From the NCBI RefSeq assembly GCF_002848135.1, contig NZ_PKGB01000005.1:62001-126000 (forward strand): a stretch of DNA of 64,000 nucleotides. Direction: 5' to 3'. Both the position numbers and the translations under genes were made by a program. Below, one piece after another: positions 9,114-17,827 of this stretch. The notes under the pieces were generated by a model. That model was not told where the DNA came from. It did no database searches and saw nothing but the letters and a program-made list of their open reading frames with translations. The DNA comes from Hydrogenovibrio sp. SC-1 (GTDB lineage: Bacteria > Pseudomonadota > Gammaproteobacteria > Thiomicrospirales > Thiomicrospiraceae). How positions within the stretch are numbered: the first letter of the stretch is position 1; each line of letters starts with the position of its first letter.

Positions 9114-9542
9114 ATGTCTTGTTGTTCAGGTCGTTATTGTCAGTTTGAGTTTCCAGAAGGGCCGCCATTAACAGATTATCCGGTCAGTCAATTGTCGGCA
9201 AATTATCAATTTTTACCGTATGGCACTTTGTTGGCTGAAGAAGAAGTGATTCGAATTTGGACCGAATCGGGAAAAACTGAAACGGTGATTTTAGAACGTA
9301 AAATTCCGTTGACGATTCTTGAAGAGGGGCCTGTCGCAAAATATGGTGAACCATTTTTACCCTGGCAATTGATTGCGTTGGATTCTGGAATGGAATTAGA
9401 GACTATTGAAAACTGGGCAACTCATCCTTTATATAACCCCGATGCAGAGGCAGTGGTTTTAAAATTTCGCCACCCTATTGTGACAAAACCCAGTTGGAAG
9501 AGTCGTTGGTTACAGCTGCTTTATAAAATTCGTAACCTTTGA
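9114..9542 (+). CDS. Hypothetical protein, 142 aa
   Basis: Not recognised. AGGAG lies 6 bases upstream of the ATG, and codon use and A/T-ending codons resemble the neighbours, so it is probably real. It starts MSCCSGRYCQ, a cysteine cluster (Cys3, Cys4, Cys9) that could bind a metal, followed by an acidic body rich in E and P with no membrane segment or signal peptide, and it ends in a basic tail KSRWLQLLYKIRNL. It stands alone between divergent flagellin and convergent amtB, followed by a strong terminator. Confidence 0.65.
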   Translation: MSCCSGRYCQFEFPEGPPLTDYPVSQLSANYQFLPYGTLLAEEEVIRIWTESGKTETVILERKIPLTILEEGPVAKYGEPFLPWQLIALDSGMELETIENWATHPLYNPDAEAVVLKFRHPIVTKPSWKSRWLQLLYKIRNL

Positions 9543-9568
9543 GTTTTTTAAGGGCTTCACTTAGACGT

Positions 9569-9597
9569 AAAAAACCCTGCATAGCAGGGTTTTTTTA
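9569..9597. terminator. Bidirectional intrinsic terminator between orf142 and amtB
   Basis: AACCCTGC, an ATA loop and GCAGGGTT form the stem. A-run on the left and T-run on the right make it usable on both strands, fitting the convergent genes. Confidence 0.9.
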
Positions 9598-9614
9598 TTG
9601 ACTGAGTATTGCGC

Positions 9615-10859
9615 TTATTTTGAAAATTCAGGATAAGCTTCCATACCACACTCAGATTGGTCTGCACCTTCGAACTCTTCTTCTTCAGAGATTCGAATGC
9701 CCATCACCGCTTTAACAATACTCCAGACAATCAAGCTTGCAATGAATACCCAAGCAAAGATTGAAACAATACCGATCAACTGAGCCACTAAGCTAGCATC
9801 TGGGTTAGTGAAGGTAACGGCGATTAGACCATAGATACCAACAACCCCGTGCACAGAGATAGCACCAACTGGATCATCAATTTTAAACTTAGTATCCAAT
9901 ACTAGGATTGCGAATACAACCAGGATACCACCGACCAAACCAATTAAGGTTGCTTCTAAAGCACTTGGTGTTAAAGGTTCCGCTGTGATAGCAACTAGCC
10001 CGGCTAAAGCACCGTTAAGCATCATTGTTAAATCCGCTTTACCAAACTTCATTTTTGAAGCGATTAGCGCACCAACAACACCCGCAGCAGCTGCAAGAAG
10101 CGTGTTAACGAAGATCATAGCAACCGCATTGGCTTCATCTACGTTTGAGATTTTTAGCTCAGAACCACCGTTGAAACCAAACCAGCCTAACCATAGGATA
10201 AATGTCCCTAAAGTAGCTAAAGGTAGGTTTGCACCTGGAATCGCACGTGACTCTCCGTCAGGACCATATTTTCCTTTACGAGCACCTAGCAATAACACAC
10301 CTGCTAAAGCAGCAGCTGCACCAGCCATGTGAACAATCCCTGAACCGGCAAAGTCTAAGAAACCAAGACCGTCTAGGAAACCGCCACCCCATTTCCAAAA
10401 ACCTTGGACAGGATAGATAACAGAGGTAAAGACAATGGCAAATACAAAGAATGACATTAACTTCATACGCTCAGCCACCGCACCTGAAACAACTGACATC
10501 GCTGTTGCAACAAATACGACTTGGAAGAAGAAGTCAGACATGTTTGAGTAGTAAGGTGCATCATCGCCACCGGCAATAACCGCAGCTGTAGCATTGTCAC
10601 CACTGATTAAAAAGCTTAAACCAGGGATAACTGAGTTGATTGAATCGCCATACATAATGTTATAACCGACTAACATATACATAATACAAGCGATGGCAAA
10701 TAAACCGATGTTTTTCGCTAAAATTTCAGTGGTGTTCTTGGAGCGAACCAATCCCGCTTCCAGCATGGCAAAACCAGCTGCCATCCACATGACCAGTGCG
10801 CCAGACATTAGAAAATAAAAGGTATCTAATGCGTAGCTTAATTCTAATATTTGTTCCAT
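9615..10859 (-). CDS. amtB: Ammonium transporter, Amt family
   Basis: Inner-membrane ammonium channel with about eleven hydrophobic segments. Family signatures are present: the N-terminal WMAAGFAMLEAGLVRSKN, DFAGSGIVHMAGAAAAL (first pore His), FNGGSE and DDPVGAISVHGVVGIYG (second pore His). The C-terminal cytoplasmic tail is acidic (EEEEFEGADQSECG). At 414 aa and without a cleavable signal peptide it is of the shorter Amt type. It follows glnK by 50 bp on the same strand, the usual arrangement in which GlnK blocks the channel when nitrogen is sufficient. Transcription probably comes from the sigma-54 type promoter upstream of glnK. Confidence 0.96.
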   Translation of the reverse strand: MEQILELSYALDTFYFLMSGALVMWMAAGFAMLEAGLVRSKNTTEILAKNIGLFAIACIMYMLVGYNIMYGDSINSVIPGLSFLISGDNATAAVIAGGDDAPYYSNMSDFFFQVVFVATAMSVVSGAVAERMKLMSFFVFAIVFTSVIYPVQGFWKWGGGFLDGLGFLDFAGSGIVHMAGAAAALAGVLLLGARKGKYGPDGESRAIPGANLPLATLGTFILWLGWFGFNGGSELKISNVDEANAVAMIFVNTLLAAAAGVVGALIASKMKFGKADLTMMLNGALAGLVAITAEPLTPSALEATLIGLVGGILVVFAILVLDTKFKIDDPVGAISVHGVVGIYGLIAVTFTNPDASLVAQLIGIVSIFAWVFIASLIVWSIVKAVMGIRISEEEEFEGADQSECGMEAYPEFSK

Positions 10860-10909
10860 AATTAAAGTTCCTTATCGTTTAACAAAAGATGCGTGGAGAA
10901 AGTCGTTTT

Positions 10910-11263
<354 letters not shown>

Positions 11264-11292
11264 TTAATTGAAGAAATGTTCAACCGCTATAT

Positions 11293-11308
11293 AGCTTTGG
11301 TCGTGCCA
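11293..11308 (-). promoter_or_regulatory. Sigma-54 type promoter for glnK-amtB
   Basis: Read on the minus strand: TGGCACGACCAAAGCT. The -24 element TGGCAC is perfect and GG-N10-GC spacing is kept; the -12 element has AAGC in place of TTGC. It lies about 45 bp before the glnK ATG. Confidence 0.6.
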
Positions 11309-11381
11309 CTTAATAAAAATAACTATTAAACAATAGGTTATGGCTATGTAGAGTGTAATTTTAAGTTTCAATTATTTGTTA

Positions 11382-11411
11382 GTGGTGCAATAGTGATAAT
11401 TTGTGGTGCAA
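11382..11411. promoter_or_regulatory. Paired TGGTGCA half-sites, possible NtrC enhancer
   Basis: GTGGTGCAA occurs at 11382-11390 and again at 11403-11411, exactly 21 bp apart (two helical turns, same orientation). TGGTGCA is a half of the NtrC consensus. They lie about 75-115 bp upstream of the glnK sigma-54 promoter, a normal enhancer distance, and just before the divergent methyltransferase start. The opposite half-sites are weak, so NtrC binding is an inference. Confidence 0.35.
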
Positions 11412-11424
11412 AATTGAGGTGATA

Positions 11425-12201
11425 ATGAAAAGACTTCCCAAAATCGTACTGGCATTATTGATTCAAGGGTTGGCGTTGTTGATTTTAGCGGGTGTGGTGC
11501 AGATTTTGTCCCTTTGGGTTGCGCCGCCGTATCCGTTTTGGGCGCTCGCAGTTGCACAAGGGGTTCTAGCTGCGTTTTTAAGTTGCCGATTGGGCTTACC
11601 TTGTTGGTGGCGATTGATCCAGTTTAGCTTGCCGGTGGGTCTGTATTTAGGGTTGCATTTTCAAATTAATCCTTGGTGGGCTTTGTTGATTTTTGTGGTG
11701 CTTTGGATGATTTTCTTTAATGCGATTAAAGAGCGTGTACCGCTATATTTAACGAATGGCACAACGCGTCAGGCCCTTAAAAAGCTGATCAAAAGGCAAC
11801 AACAGGTTCGTTTTTTGGATTTGGGGTGTGGTTTAGGGGGAAATGTCGTGTTCATGAGCCAACTGGTGAATGTTGAGCGGTCAGATGGTGTTGAAACGGC
11901 TCCTATCCCGTATTTAATTGCGAAGCTGTTTACGTTGGTTCGGGGTGGCAATGTTTTTGCGATGGATCTGTGGAAATCACAGTTGGCCTATTATGATGTG
12001 GTCTATGCTTTTCTGTCGCCAGAACCTATGCCAAAGCTTTGGCAAAAGCTGGTGAATGAAATGCATTCGGATGCGATTTTCGTATCGAACAGTTTTGCTG
12101 TGCCAGAGGTTGAACCTTCCGAAATATGGGAGCTGGATGACCGTCGAAAAACCAAATTATATCTGTATCGAATGCAAGATTTTCAGCCTAAAGCAGCTTG
12201 A
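11425..12201 (+). CDS. Membrane-anchored class I SAM-dependent methyltransferase
   Basis: The first ~105 residues hold three to four hydrophobic segments (ALLIQGLALLILAGVVQIL, the FWALAVAQGVLAAFL region, and WWALLIFVVLWMIFF). A cytoplasmic methyltransferase domain follows, with SAM motif I FLDLGCGLGG at about residue 130 and an acidic residue ending the next strand (SDGVET). The substrate is unknown. ATG 11425 is preceded by GAGGT at 11416-11420; the upstream TTG at 11401 has no ribosome site. The gene is divergent from glnK-amtB and its promoter region shares the TGGTGCA repeats, so nitrogen control is possible but unproven. Its stop overlaps a dispersed palindrome copy. Confidence 0.72.
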   Translation: MKRLPKIVLALLIQGLALLILAGVVQILSLWVAPPYPFWALAVAQGVLAAFLSCRLGLPCWWRLIQFSLPVGLYLGLHFQINPWWALLIFVVLWMIFFNAIKERVPLYLTNGTTRQALKKLIKRQQQVRFLDLGCGLGGNVVFMSQLVNVERSDGVETAPIPYLIAKLFTLVRGGNVFAMDLWKSQLAYYDVVYAFLSPEPMPKLWQKLVNEMHSDAIFVSNSFAVPEVEPSEIWELDDRRKTKLYLYRMQDFQPKAA

Positions 12202-12222
12202 AATAACTAGGCCTGGTTATTT
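12201..12222. repeat. Dispersed palindrome, variant copy 3 (after methyltransferase)
   Basis: Core CTAGGCCTGG with arms AAATAA and TTATTT; a 22-bp inverted repeat with one mismatch that begins on the last base of the methyltransferase stop codon. Confidence 0.8.
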
Positions 12223-12269
12223 TGAGTGCGCTTTCAGTCGTGCTTAATTGTTAATAGAGAGAGAAGTGA

Positions 12270-15035
12270 ATGACAACACCGGTATCCATCGAAAAAATTC
12301 AGTCCTGGAGTTTATTTGTTGAGCGAGAGGGGCGTCGTTTCCCTGAACTTTTGACATCTGAACATTGGCAAAGAGCCTATCAGTCTGGAGAACTTCAATC
12401 CCAGATTGCCCAATTGATCGGAGCCAGTGAGAGTTTGGCAGCATTAAATCAGCAATTACGCCATATTCGACGGACAGAAATGGTACGCATTGCGATTCGA
12501 GATTTAAACGGCTTGGCAATCGTAAATGAAACCTTGCAAGATTTGTCCGATCTAGCGGATGGTTTGGTTGCTTCAACCGTTGAATGGCATTATCAGCAAA
12601 TGGTTGTCAAGTCGGGCACGCCGATTGGTGCTGAATCAGGTGAACCGCAAACCTTGCTGGTGCTGGGGATGGGCAAGCTAGGTGGACAGGAACTCAATTT
12701 TTCGTCGGACATAGATCTAATCTTTGTCTACCCCGAAAAAGGCCAAACGCAAGGGGGGGCGAGAAGCATTCCGAATGATCAGTTTTTCACGCGTTTAGGT
12801 CAAGCCGTCAATAAGTCTTTAACGGAGTTAACCCATGATGGCATGGTTTACCGAGTGGATATGCGGTTACGACCCTTTGGACAGTCAGGTCCGTTGGCGG
12901 TCAGCTTTACAGAGATGGAAAATTATTACCAAATTCATGGCCGGGCCTGGGAGCGTTATGCGTTGGTCAAGGCGCGAGTGATTGCTGGCGACCCAGAGAA
13001 GGGGGTGGAGTTGTTTGACATCCTGGGGCCGTTTGTTTATCGAAAATATGTTGATTTCTCGGCGATTGAATCGCTACGGGAATTAAAAATGATGATTAAT
13101 GCCGAGGTTAAGAAAAAGGATAAGCATCGCAATATCAAGTTAGGCCCTGGTGGTATTCGTGAGATTGAATTTATTGTTCAGGCATTTCAATTGGTGCATG
13201 GTGGGCGAGATCCTTTGTTACAAGGCCGTCAATTAATGCCTATGTTACAAACTTTATCGGAAAGGCAGTATATCGATGCTGTTCCGCAGAAGGGGTTATT
13301 GGAAGCCTATTGCTTTTTACGGCGTGCTGAAAATCGTCTTCAAGAGTGGAATGACCAACAAACCCACGACTTACCGACCGAAGCCAATCAGCAAATGGCT
13401 TTGGCAAACTCGATGGGATTTGACAGTTATGACGCATTTTTTGAAGTCTTGACTGAGCATTTGCAGTTTGTGCAATCTGAATTTGATACGGTTTTTGCTG
13501 AAGCAGCTTCTTCTGAGGCTGTAGAGGATGCTAGCTTGAAGGAAGCTTGTCTGGGAAGTCAGATTGATGTAGATATGTTGGATGATGTTGGGCTAGATTC
13601 TAGTGAAAAGTTGGTGGCTGTCTTGGATCAATTTTTCAACTCGCGTGCCTACACTCATGCTAGTGCTGATGCAGTGAACCGATTTAGAGCGGTGTTGCCC
13701 GCAATTTTGCTGGGGCTTAAGCTGGTGGAAGATCCGGTCGTTGCACTCGAACGCGTTTTAAAAGTGATTAGTAGTGTCATGAATCGCAGTGTTTATTTGG
13801 TTCTGCTGAAAGAAAATGCACAAGCGGTTCCCCATTTACTACAACTGTGTTCTCTGAGTGCCTGGACTGCAGAAATGCTGGTGAAATACCCGGCACTGTT
13901 GGATCAATTGCTCGATGAGCGCATTTTGTATGAACCATTGAAGCTGACCGAACTCAAAGCCGAAGCGATGGCGATTTTAGACGAAAACGCATTAGATGAC
14001 GAAGCTTTTATGAATCAGTTGCGACAATGGAAGCATGCTCAGGTGTTTCGAGTTGCTGCAGCCGATATTACCGGTCATCTCCCTATTATGAAGGTGAGTG
14101 ATTATCTAACTTGGATCGCGGAAGCCGTATTAGAGGTGACGACTCAATATGCTTGGCAATTTATGCAAAAACGAAATGGGCTACCTGGCGGTGTCACCTC
14201 GTCAGAAGATCTGCCATTAATGATTATCGGTTATGGCAAATTGGGTGGTATCGAGTTAGGCTATGGCTCAGATTTGGATATTGTTTTCCTTTATGATGGT
14301 GTCCAAGCTTCTGATCAAAGTCAGGGTGCTAAACCGCTTGAAAATAATTTGTATTTTATGCGAATGACCCAAAAAATTATTTCCTTGCTAACCACCTTTA
14401 TGCCCACAGGTACTTTGTATGAAGTGGATACACGACTAAGACCCAACGGCAATAGCGGCATGATTGTCACAGATCTAGCCTCATTCGAAGCTTATCAGCG
14501 CAATAAGGCCTGGGTTTGGGAGCACCAAGCATTGGTTCGGACTCGCGCGGTGGTGGGCTCAGAAGCAGTGAAATCCAATTATGAAAAATTTAAATCAAAA
14601 TTTATAACTCAAGAACGCCAATTATCGGATTTATGTGAAGAAGTGGTGTCAATGCGACAGAAGATGCAGTCATCGCTCGATAAGACGGATGAACAGTTAT
14701 TTGATTTAAAGCAAGGATCGGGGGGCATTGTCGATATTGAATTTATGGTGCAATATTTAGTGTTAGGTTATGCGCATCGCTTTCAGTGTTTAACGGCTTG
14801 GTCTGATAATATTCGGTTATTAGAAGAAATTAAAACACTCAATATTCTGCCTGAGTCAGATGTAGAAGCGTTGGAAGAAGTTTACCGTCAGTATCGTGCG
14901 ACTTATCATCGGTTGGCATTGCAAAATGAAAAAGCGTTGGTTCCGGCAAGTTGGTTTTTAGCTGAGAAATCTTTGGTGAAGGGGGCTTGGCAAAAAGTTA
15001 TGTTGTCAGAAGTGGAAGCGGAGTCGGGAAGCTAA
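12270..15035 (+). CDS. glnE: Bifunctional glutamine synthetase adenylyltransferase/deadenylase
   Basis: Adenylates glutamine synthetase when nitrogen is plentiful and removes AMP by phosphorolysis when it is scarce. Both nucleotidyltransferase domains are intact: the first (deadenylase) near residue 133 with GMGKLGGQELNFSSDIDL, the second (adenylylase) near residue 654 with GYGKLGGIELGYGSDLDI. Each is followed by a helical PII-uridylyltransferase-like domain (GPGGIREIEFIVQ; GSGGIVDIEFMVQ). At 921 aa it is close to the E. coli enzyme in length. GAGAGAAG lies before the ATG. Its position beside glnK-amtB groups three nitrogen-control genes. Confidence 0.96.
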   Translation: MTTPVSIEKIQSWSLFVEREGRRFPELLTSEHWQRAYQSGELQSQIAQLIGASESLAALNQQLRHIRRTEMVRIAIRDLNGLAIVNETLQDLSDLADGLVASTVEWHYQQMVVKSGTPIGAESGEPQTLLVLGMGKLGGQELNFSSDIDLIFVYPEKGQTQGGARSIPNDQFFTRLGQAVNKSLTELTHDGMVYRVDMRLRPFGQSGPLAVSFTEMENYYQIHGRAWERYALVKARVIAGDPEKGVELFDILGPFVYRKYVDFSAIESLRELKMMINAEVKKKDKHRNIKLGPGGIREIEFIVQAFQLVHGGRDPLLQGRQLMPMLQTLSERQYIDAVPQKGLLEAYCFLRRAENRLQEWNDQQTHDLPTEANQQMALANSMGFDSYDAFFEVLTEHLQFVQSEFDTVFAEAASSEAVEDASLKEACLGSQIDVDMLDDVGLDSSEKLVAVLDQFFNSRAYTHASADAVNRFRAVLPAILLGLKLVEDPVVALERVLKVISSVMNRSVYLVLLKENAQAVPHLLQLCSLSAWTAEMLVKYPALLDQLLDERILYEPLKLTELKAEAMAILDENALDDEAFMNQLRQWKHAQVFRVAAADITGHLPIMKVSDYLTWIAEAVLEVTTQYAWQFMQKRNGLPGGVTSSEDLPLMIIGYGKLGGIELGYGSDLDIVFLYDGVQASDQSQGAKPLENNLYFMRMTQKIISLLTTFMPTGTLYEVDTRLRPNGNSGMIVTDLASFEAYQRNKAWVWEHQALVRTRAVVGSEAVKSNYEKFKSKFITQERQLSDLCEEVVSMRQKMQSSLDKTDEQLFDLKQGSGGIVDIEFMVQYLVLGYAHRFQCLTAWSDNIRLLEEIKTLNILPESDVEALEEVYRQYRATYHRLALQNEKALVPASWFLAEKSLVKGAWQKVMLSEVEAESGS

Positions 15036-15053
15036 AACAACGGTTTTTTGAAG

Positions 15054-15090
15054 AAAAATGACCAGGCCTGGCAGAAAACCAGGTCTGGTT
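15054..15090. repeat. Dispersed palindrome, tandem copy 4 (glnE/ppa junction)
   Basis: An exact core CCAGGCCTGG (15062-15071) with left arm AAAAATGA is followed six bases later by a second, diverged palindrome AACCAGGTCTGGTT (15077-15090). It is the only place in the window with two adjacent units. It lies between two convergent genes. Confidence 0.8.
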
Positions 15091-15104
15091 GAGCGCTTTA
15101 ACGC

Positions 15105-15638
15105 TTATTTCTTGGAAGCATTATATTGTGCGATGCCGTCAAGAATTTCTTTTCTGGCAGCTTCAACATCTCCCCAGCCGTCAACTTTCACCCATTTTCC
15201 AGGTTCAATGTCTTTGTAGTGGCTAAAGAAGAGTTCAACCTGTTCTTTGAGTAATGGAATATCTTCAACTTTTTCTACATTTTGATAAATTGGGGTCAAT
15301 TTATCAATTGGCACCGCAATGACTTTAGCGTCTTCACCACCATCGTCGGTCATGTGAAAAATGCCAATCGGACGACAACGAATGACAGAACCAATCATGA
15401 GTGGGTGGGGTGTTACGACTAACACGTCAACCGGATCGCCATCATTCGATAGGGTGTCGTTGACATAGCCATAGTTGGCCGGATATTGCATGGTAGCGCC
15501 TTGAAGGCGGTCTACCCAAACTAAGTCCGTGTCTTTGTCGACTTCATATTTAATCGGTGGAGCAAAAGCCGGAATTTCAATGATGACGTTAATGTCATTT
15601 GGTACATCTTTACCAGCAGGAACAGCAGAATAACCCAT
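15105..15638 (-). CDS. ppa: Inorganic pyrophosphatase (family I)
   Basis: Cytoplasmic Mg-dependent enzyme that hydrolyses pyrophosphate and so pulls biosynthetic reactions forward. The metal-binding signature DGDPVDVLV is at about residues 66-74; [16 protein letters not shown] at the N-terminus and [17 protein letters not shown] near the C-terminus are typical. Length 177 aa. AAAGGA precedes the ATG. It lies 79 bp downstream of fbp on the same strand, with an intrinsic terminator between, so expression may be partly separate. Confidence 0.96.
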   Translation of the reverse strand: MGYSAVPAGKDVPNDINVIIEIPAFAPPIKYEVDKDTDLVWVDRLQGATMQYPANYGYVNDTLSNDGDPVDVLVVTPHPLMIGSVIRCRPIGIFHMTDDGGEDAKVIAVPIDKLTPIYQNVEKVEDIPLLKEQVELFFSHYKDIEPGKWVKVDGWGDVEAARKEILDGIAQYNASKK

Positions 15639-15675
15639 GAGTATATCCTTTAAAAAGTTTGTATTAAACGAAAAA

Positions 15676-15694
15676 CACCCGCATTAAGCGGGTG
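15676..15694 (-). terminator. Intrinsic terminator after fbp
   Basis: On the minus strand CACCCGC, a five-base loop and GCGGGTG are followed at once by TTTTT. It lies between fbp and ppa. Confidence 0.85.
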
Positions 15695-15717
15695 AGTTTA
15701 TGAAGGTTCGGGATAGA

Positions 15718-16692
15718 TTACTTGGTGTGGTAAGCAACAACTTTCGCCACTTCGTTTTTAGAACCTAGAACAACCGGTACACGGTCATGAATCCCTTTAG
15801 GTTCAACATCCATAATATCCATGCGACCAGTCGAAGATGCACCACCAGCTTGTTCAACTAGCATTGACATAGGATTTCCTTCATACATTAGGCGTAATTT
15901 ACCTGCTTTTGAAGGGTCACGGTTGTCATAAGGGTACATAAAGATCCCACCGCGAACCAAAATACGGTGAACTTCAGCAACCATTGATGCAACCCAACGC
16001 ATGTTGTAACGCTTAGCAAGAGGGCCTTCTTCACCTTGTAAACAATCGTCAATATATTGCTTCATTTCTGGTTCCCAGAAACGTTGGTTTGACATGTTGA
16101 TCGCAAATTCTGAAGTATCTTCAGGAATGGTTACGCCGCGTTTAGTCAAAGTGAATTCGCCAATAGTGGTGTCTAGGGTAAAGAAGTTAACGCCGTTCCC
16201 TGTTGTCATCACCAAAATAACAGAAGGGCCATAAAGCACGTAGCCAGCAGCAACTTGCTTGCGACCTGTTTGCAAAAAGACTTCTTGCTGATCGCCAGAA
16301 CGATTATCGGCAGGTGCTTCTAGGATAGAGAAGATGGTACCGACAGAAAGGTTAACGTCAATGTTAGAAGACCCATCTAACGGATCAAATGTGACAAGGA
16401 ATTTGCCATCGTTATTCCCAGCAATGGTGTAATCTTCTTCTTCAGAACCAACACCCTTTACATAAGGGTTACTGACTAGAATATCTTTTAATAAATCATT
16501 TGAGATAACATCTAATTTTTTCTGGGTTTCACCTTGGACGTTTTCATCTTCAGTTGAGCCTAAGATGCCGGCTAATTCGCCTTGTCTTAGTTTGAAAGCG
16601 ATGTCTTTACAAGCGAACATAATATGGTCAATAACCAGTTCTAAATCTGCTGGAACACCATCGTTAGCCAACACTTGGTCTAATCTTTTCAT
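15718..16692 (-). CDS. fbp: Fructose-1,6-bisphosphatase, class I
   Basis: Hydrolyses fructose 1,6-bisphosphate to fructose 6-phosphate, used in gluconeogenesis and in regeneration of ribulose bisphosphate in the Calvin cycle. Metal and substrate motifs are clear: GSEEEDY, DPLDGSSNIDVN (about 103-114), and RWVASMVAEVHRIL with GGIFMYPYD. Length 324 aa. A strong promoter lies just upstream, a terminator just downstream, and an alpha-carbonic anhydrase gene is immediately upstream on the same strand. That neighbour suggests, but does not prove, a role in carbon fixation. Confidence 0.96.
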   Translation of the reverse strand: MKRLDQVLANDGVPADLELVIDHIMFACKDIAFKLRQGELAGILGSTEDENVQGETQKKLDVISNDLLKDILVSNPYVKGVGSEEEDYTIAGNNDGKFLVTFDPLDGSSNIDVNLSVGTIFSILEAPADNRSGDQQEVFLQTGRKQVAAGYVLYGPSVILVMTTGNGVNFFTLDTTIGEFTLTKRGVTIPEDTSEFAINMSNQRFWEPEMKQYIDDCLQGEEGPLAKRYNMRWVASMVAEVHRILVRGGIFMYPYDNRDPSKAGKLRLMYEGNPMSMLVEQAGGASSTGRMDIMDVEPKGIHDRVPVVLGSKNEVAKVVAYHTK

Positions 16693-16731
16693 GAGTAGTC
16701 TCTCTTTAATTTAAGGTCAAAAATTTGCGCC

Positions 16732-16760
16732 ATCATAGCAGTGAAACGCAAAAAATTCAA
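16732..16760 (-). promoter_or_regulatory. Sigma-70 promoter for fbp
   Basis: On the minus strand TTGAAT, 17 bp, TATGAT, with an extended TG one base before the -10. The predicted start leaves a leader of about 33 nt before the fbp ATG. Confidence 0.7.
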
Positions 16761-16808
16761 GTTGAACAATGCCGGATTGGCTGTATTAGCGCGTTACTGT
16801 TCATGATG

Positions 16809-17624
16809 CTAGATGGAAGGGGTATTATCCGCTTGGATGATCCGGTCATTTATCGGTTGGGTTGGGCGGGTATTGCCGTCAAATAGGGTTTGAAACACCT
16901 CAAGCTGATCTTGTGACAGCTCAAGCGGGGTTTGCATAATGATCCATTTTACATTCTCAGTACAGGGTGGTACCGTGAAAGAGCCCGTATAGCGGTAGGT
17001 AGCTCTTTCAGATTCTATGGGTAACAGAGTGGTAATATCAAAATTAAAGGTGGGTACATTTTCCAATAGTACTGAATCTGGAAGATGTTCAATCAGAGTG
17101 GCGATATTGGAATTTCTTTCCCCGACTTGCAGTAATACCGCAACAAAGGTATAGACACCATTAGCGTCTTTATGAACAAAGTGCATGGAGCCATCAAACA
17201 GTTTGCCATCAATTCTATGTTCGCTTGGCGTATGTAAATGAATTTGTTCTAGTTCAGACGCCGTGCCATTCACGACAATTTGATTGGTGGCAGTTTGATT
17301 TTGGCTGTTAGGGTCTGTCTGGATATTAAATCCATAAATGCTATAGCCTAGATTCGTGCTTTTTACATCGGTTGTCTGATATTGAAAATCCACATTTGTC
17401 AGATTGGTGGTCGCGAGTGAGGCTGCTGGAATATCGATGGGCGATTGCGTTTGGCTGTATTTACAGGTGGAATAAGGTTCGCCATTGGTATCCACGACCA
17501 AGTGCCAAAATTCTGGGCCATTACTTCCTGAAAAGCTCCAAGTGGTCATTGGTGCAGTACCATTATTATCGCAGCCTGACAAGATGAACCAACAGGCAAG
17601 TATCAATAGAATTTTGTGTTTCAA
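16809..17624 (-). CDS. Alpha-carbonic anhydrase, lipoprotein
   Basis: Interconverts CO2 and bicarbonate. The signal peptide ends in a lipobox LSGC with Cys18, so the mature enzyme is probably lipid-anchored in the periplasm. The three zinc ligands are His129 and His131 (IHLHTPSEH) and His148 (SMHFVH). QSPIDI at about 60-65 and GSFTVPPCTE near 214-223 are family signatures; Cys54 and Cys221 are placed for the disulfide of bacterial alpha-class enzymes. Length 271 aa. It lies 116 bp upstream of fbp on the same strand. In autotrophs such an enzyme would supply inorganic carbon, which is an inference here. Confidence 0.93.
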   Translation of the reverse strand: MKHKILLILACWFILSGCDNNGTAPMTTWSFSGSNGPEFWHLVVDTNGEPYSTCKYSQTQSPIDIPAASLATTNLTNVDFQYQTTDVKSTNLGYSIYGFNIQTDPNSQNQTATNQIVVNGTASELEQIHLHTPSEHRIDGKLFDGSMHFVHKDANGVYTFVAVLLQVGERNSNIATLIEHLPDSVLLENVPTFNFDITTLLPIESERATYRYTGSFTVPPCTENVKWIIMQTPLELSQDQLEVFQTLFDGNTRPTQPINDRIIQADNTPSI

Positions 17625-17827
17625 AAGTAGATGATTCTCGATTAATGGGCAAGGGTTTTATTATAGACAAGCAACGCTTTTTATTAAAGTGTTTAATCCG
17701 GAGGTATGACGGAAACTCTAGATAGGGATTGAGTCGAACGTAATGCGACAAACTTATTATGTTATAGTCATTTTTAGATAAAATATGAAATTATTCGGTT
17801 ATAAAACAGTCACATTTGGGGGTGGCC

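Noticed and set aside
9985-10420. ORFs antisense to amtB
   Set aside because: They are shadows of a well-conserved membrane protein, with no ribosome site or family features.
11401-11424. TTG start for the membrane methyltransferase
   Set aside because: No ribosome site precedes it, whereas ATG 11425 has GAGGT at proper distance.
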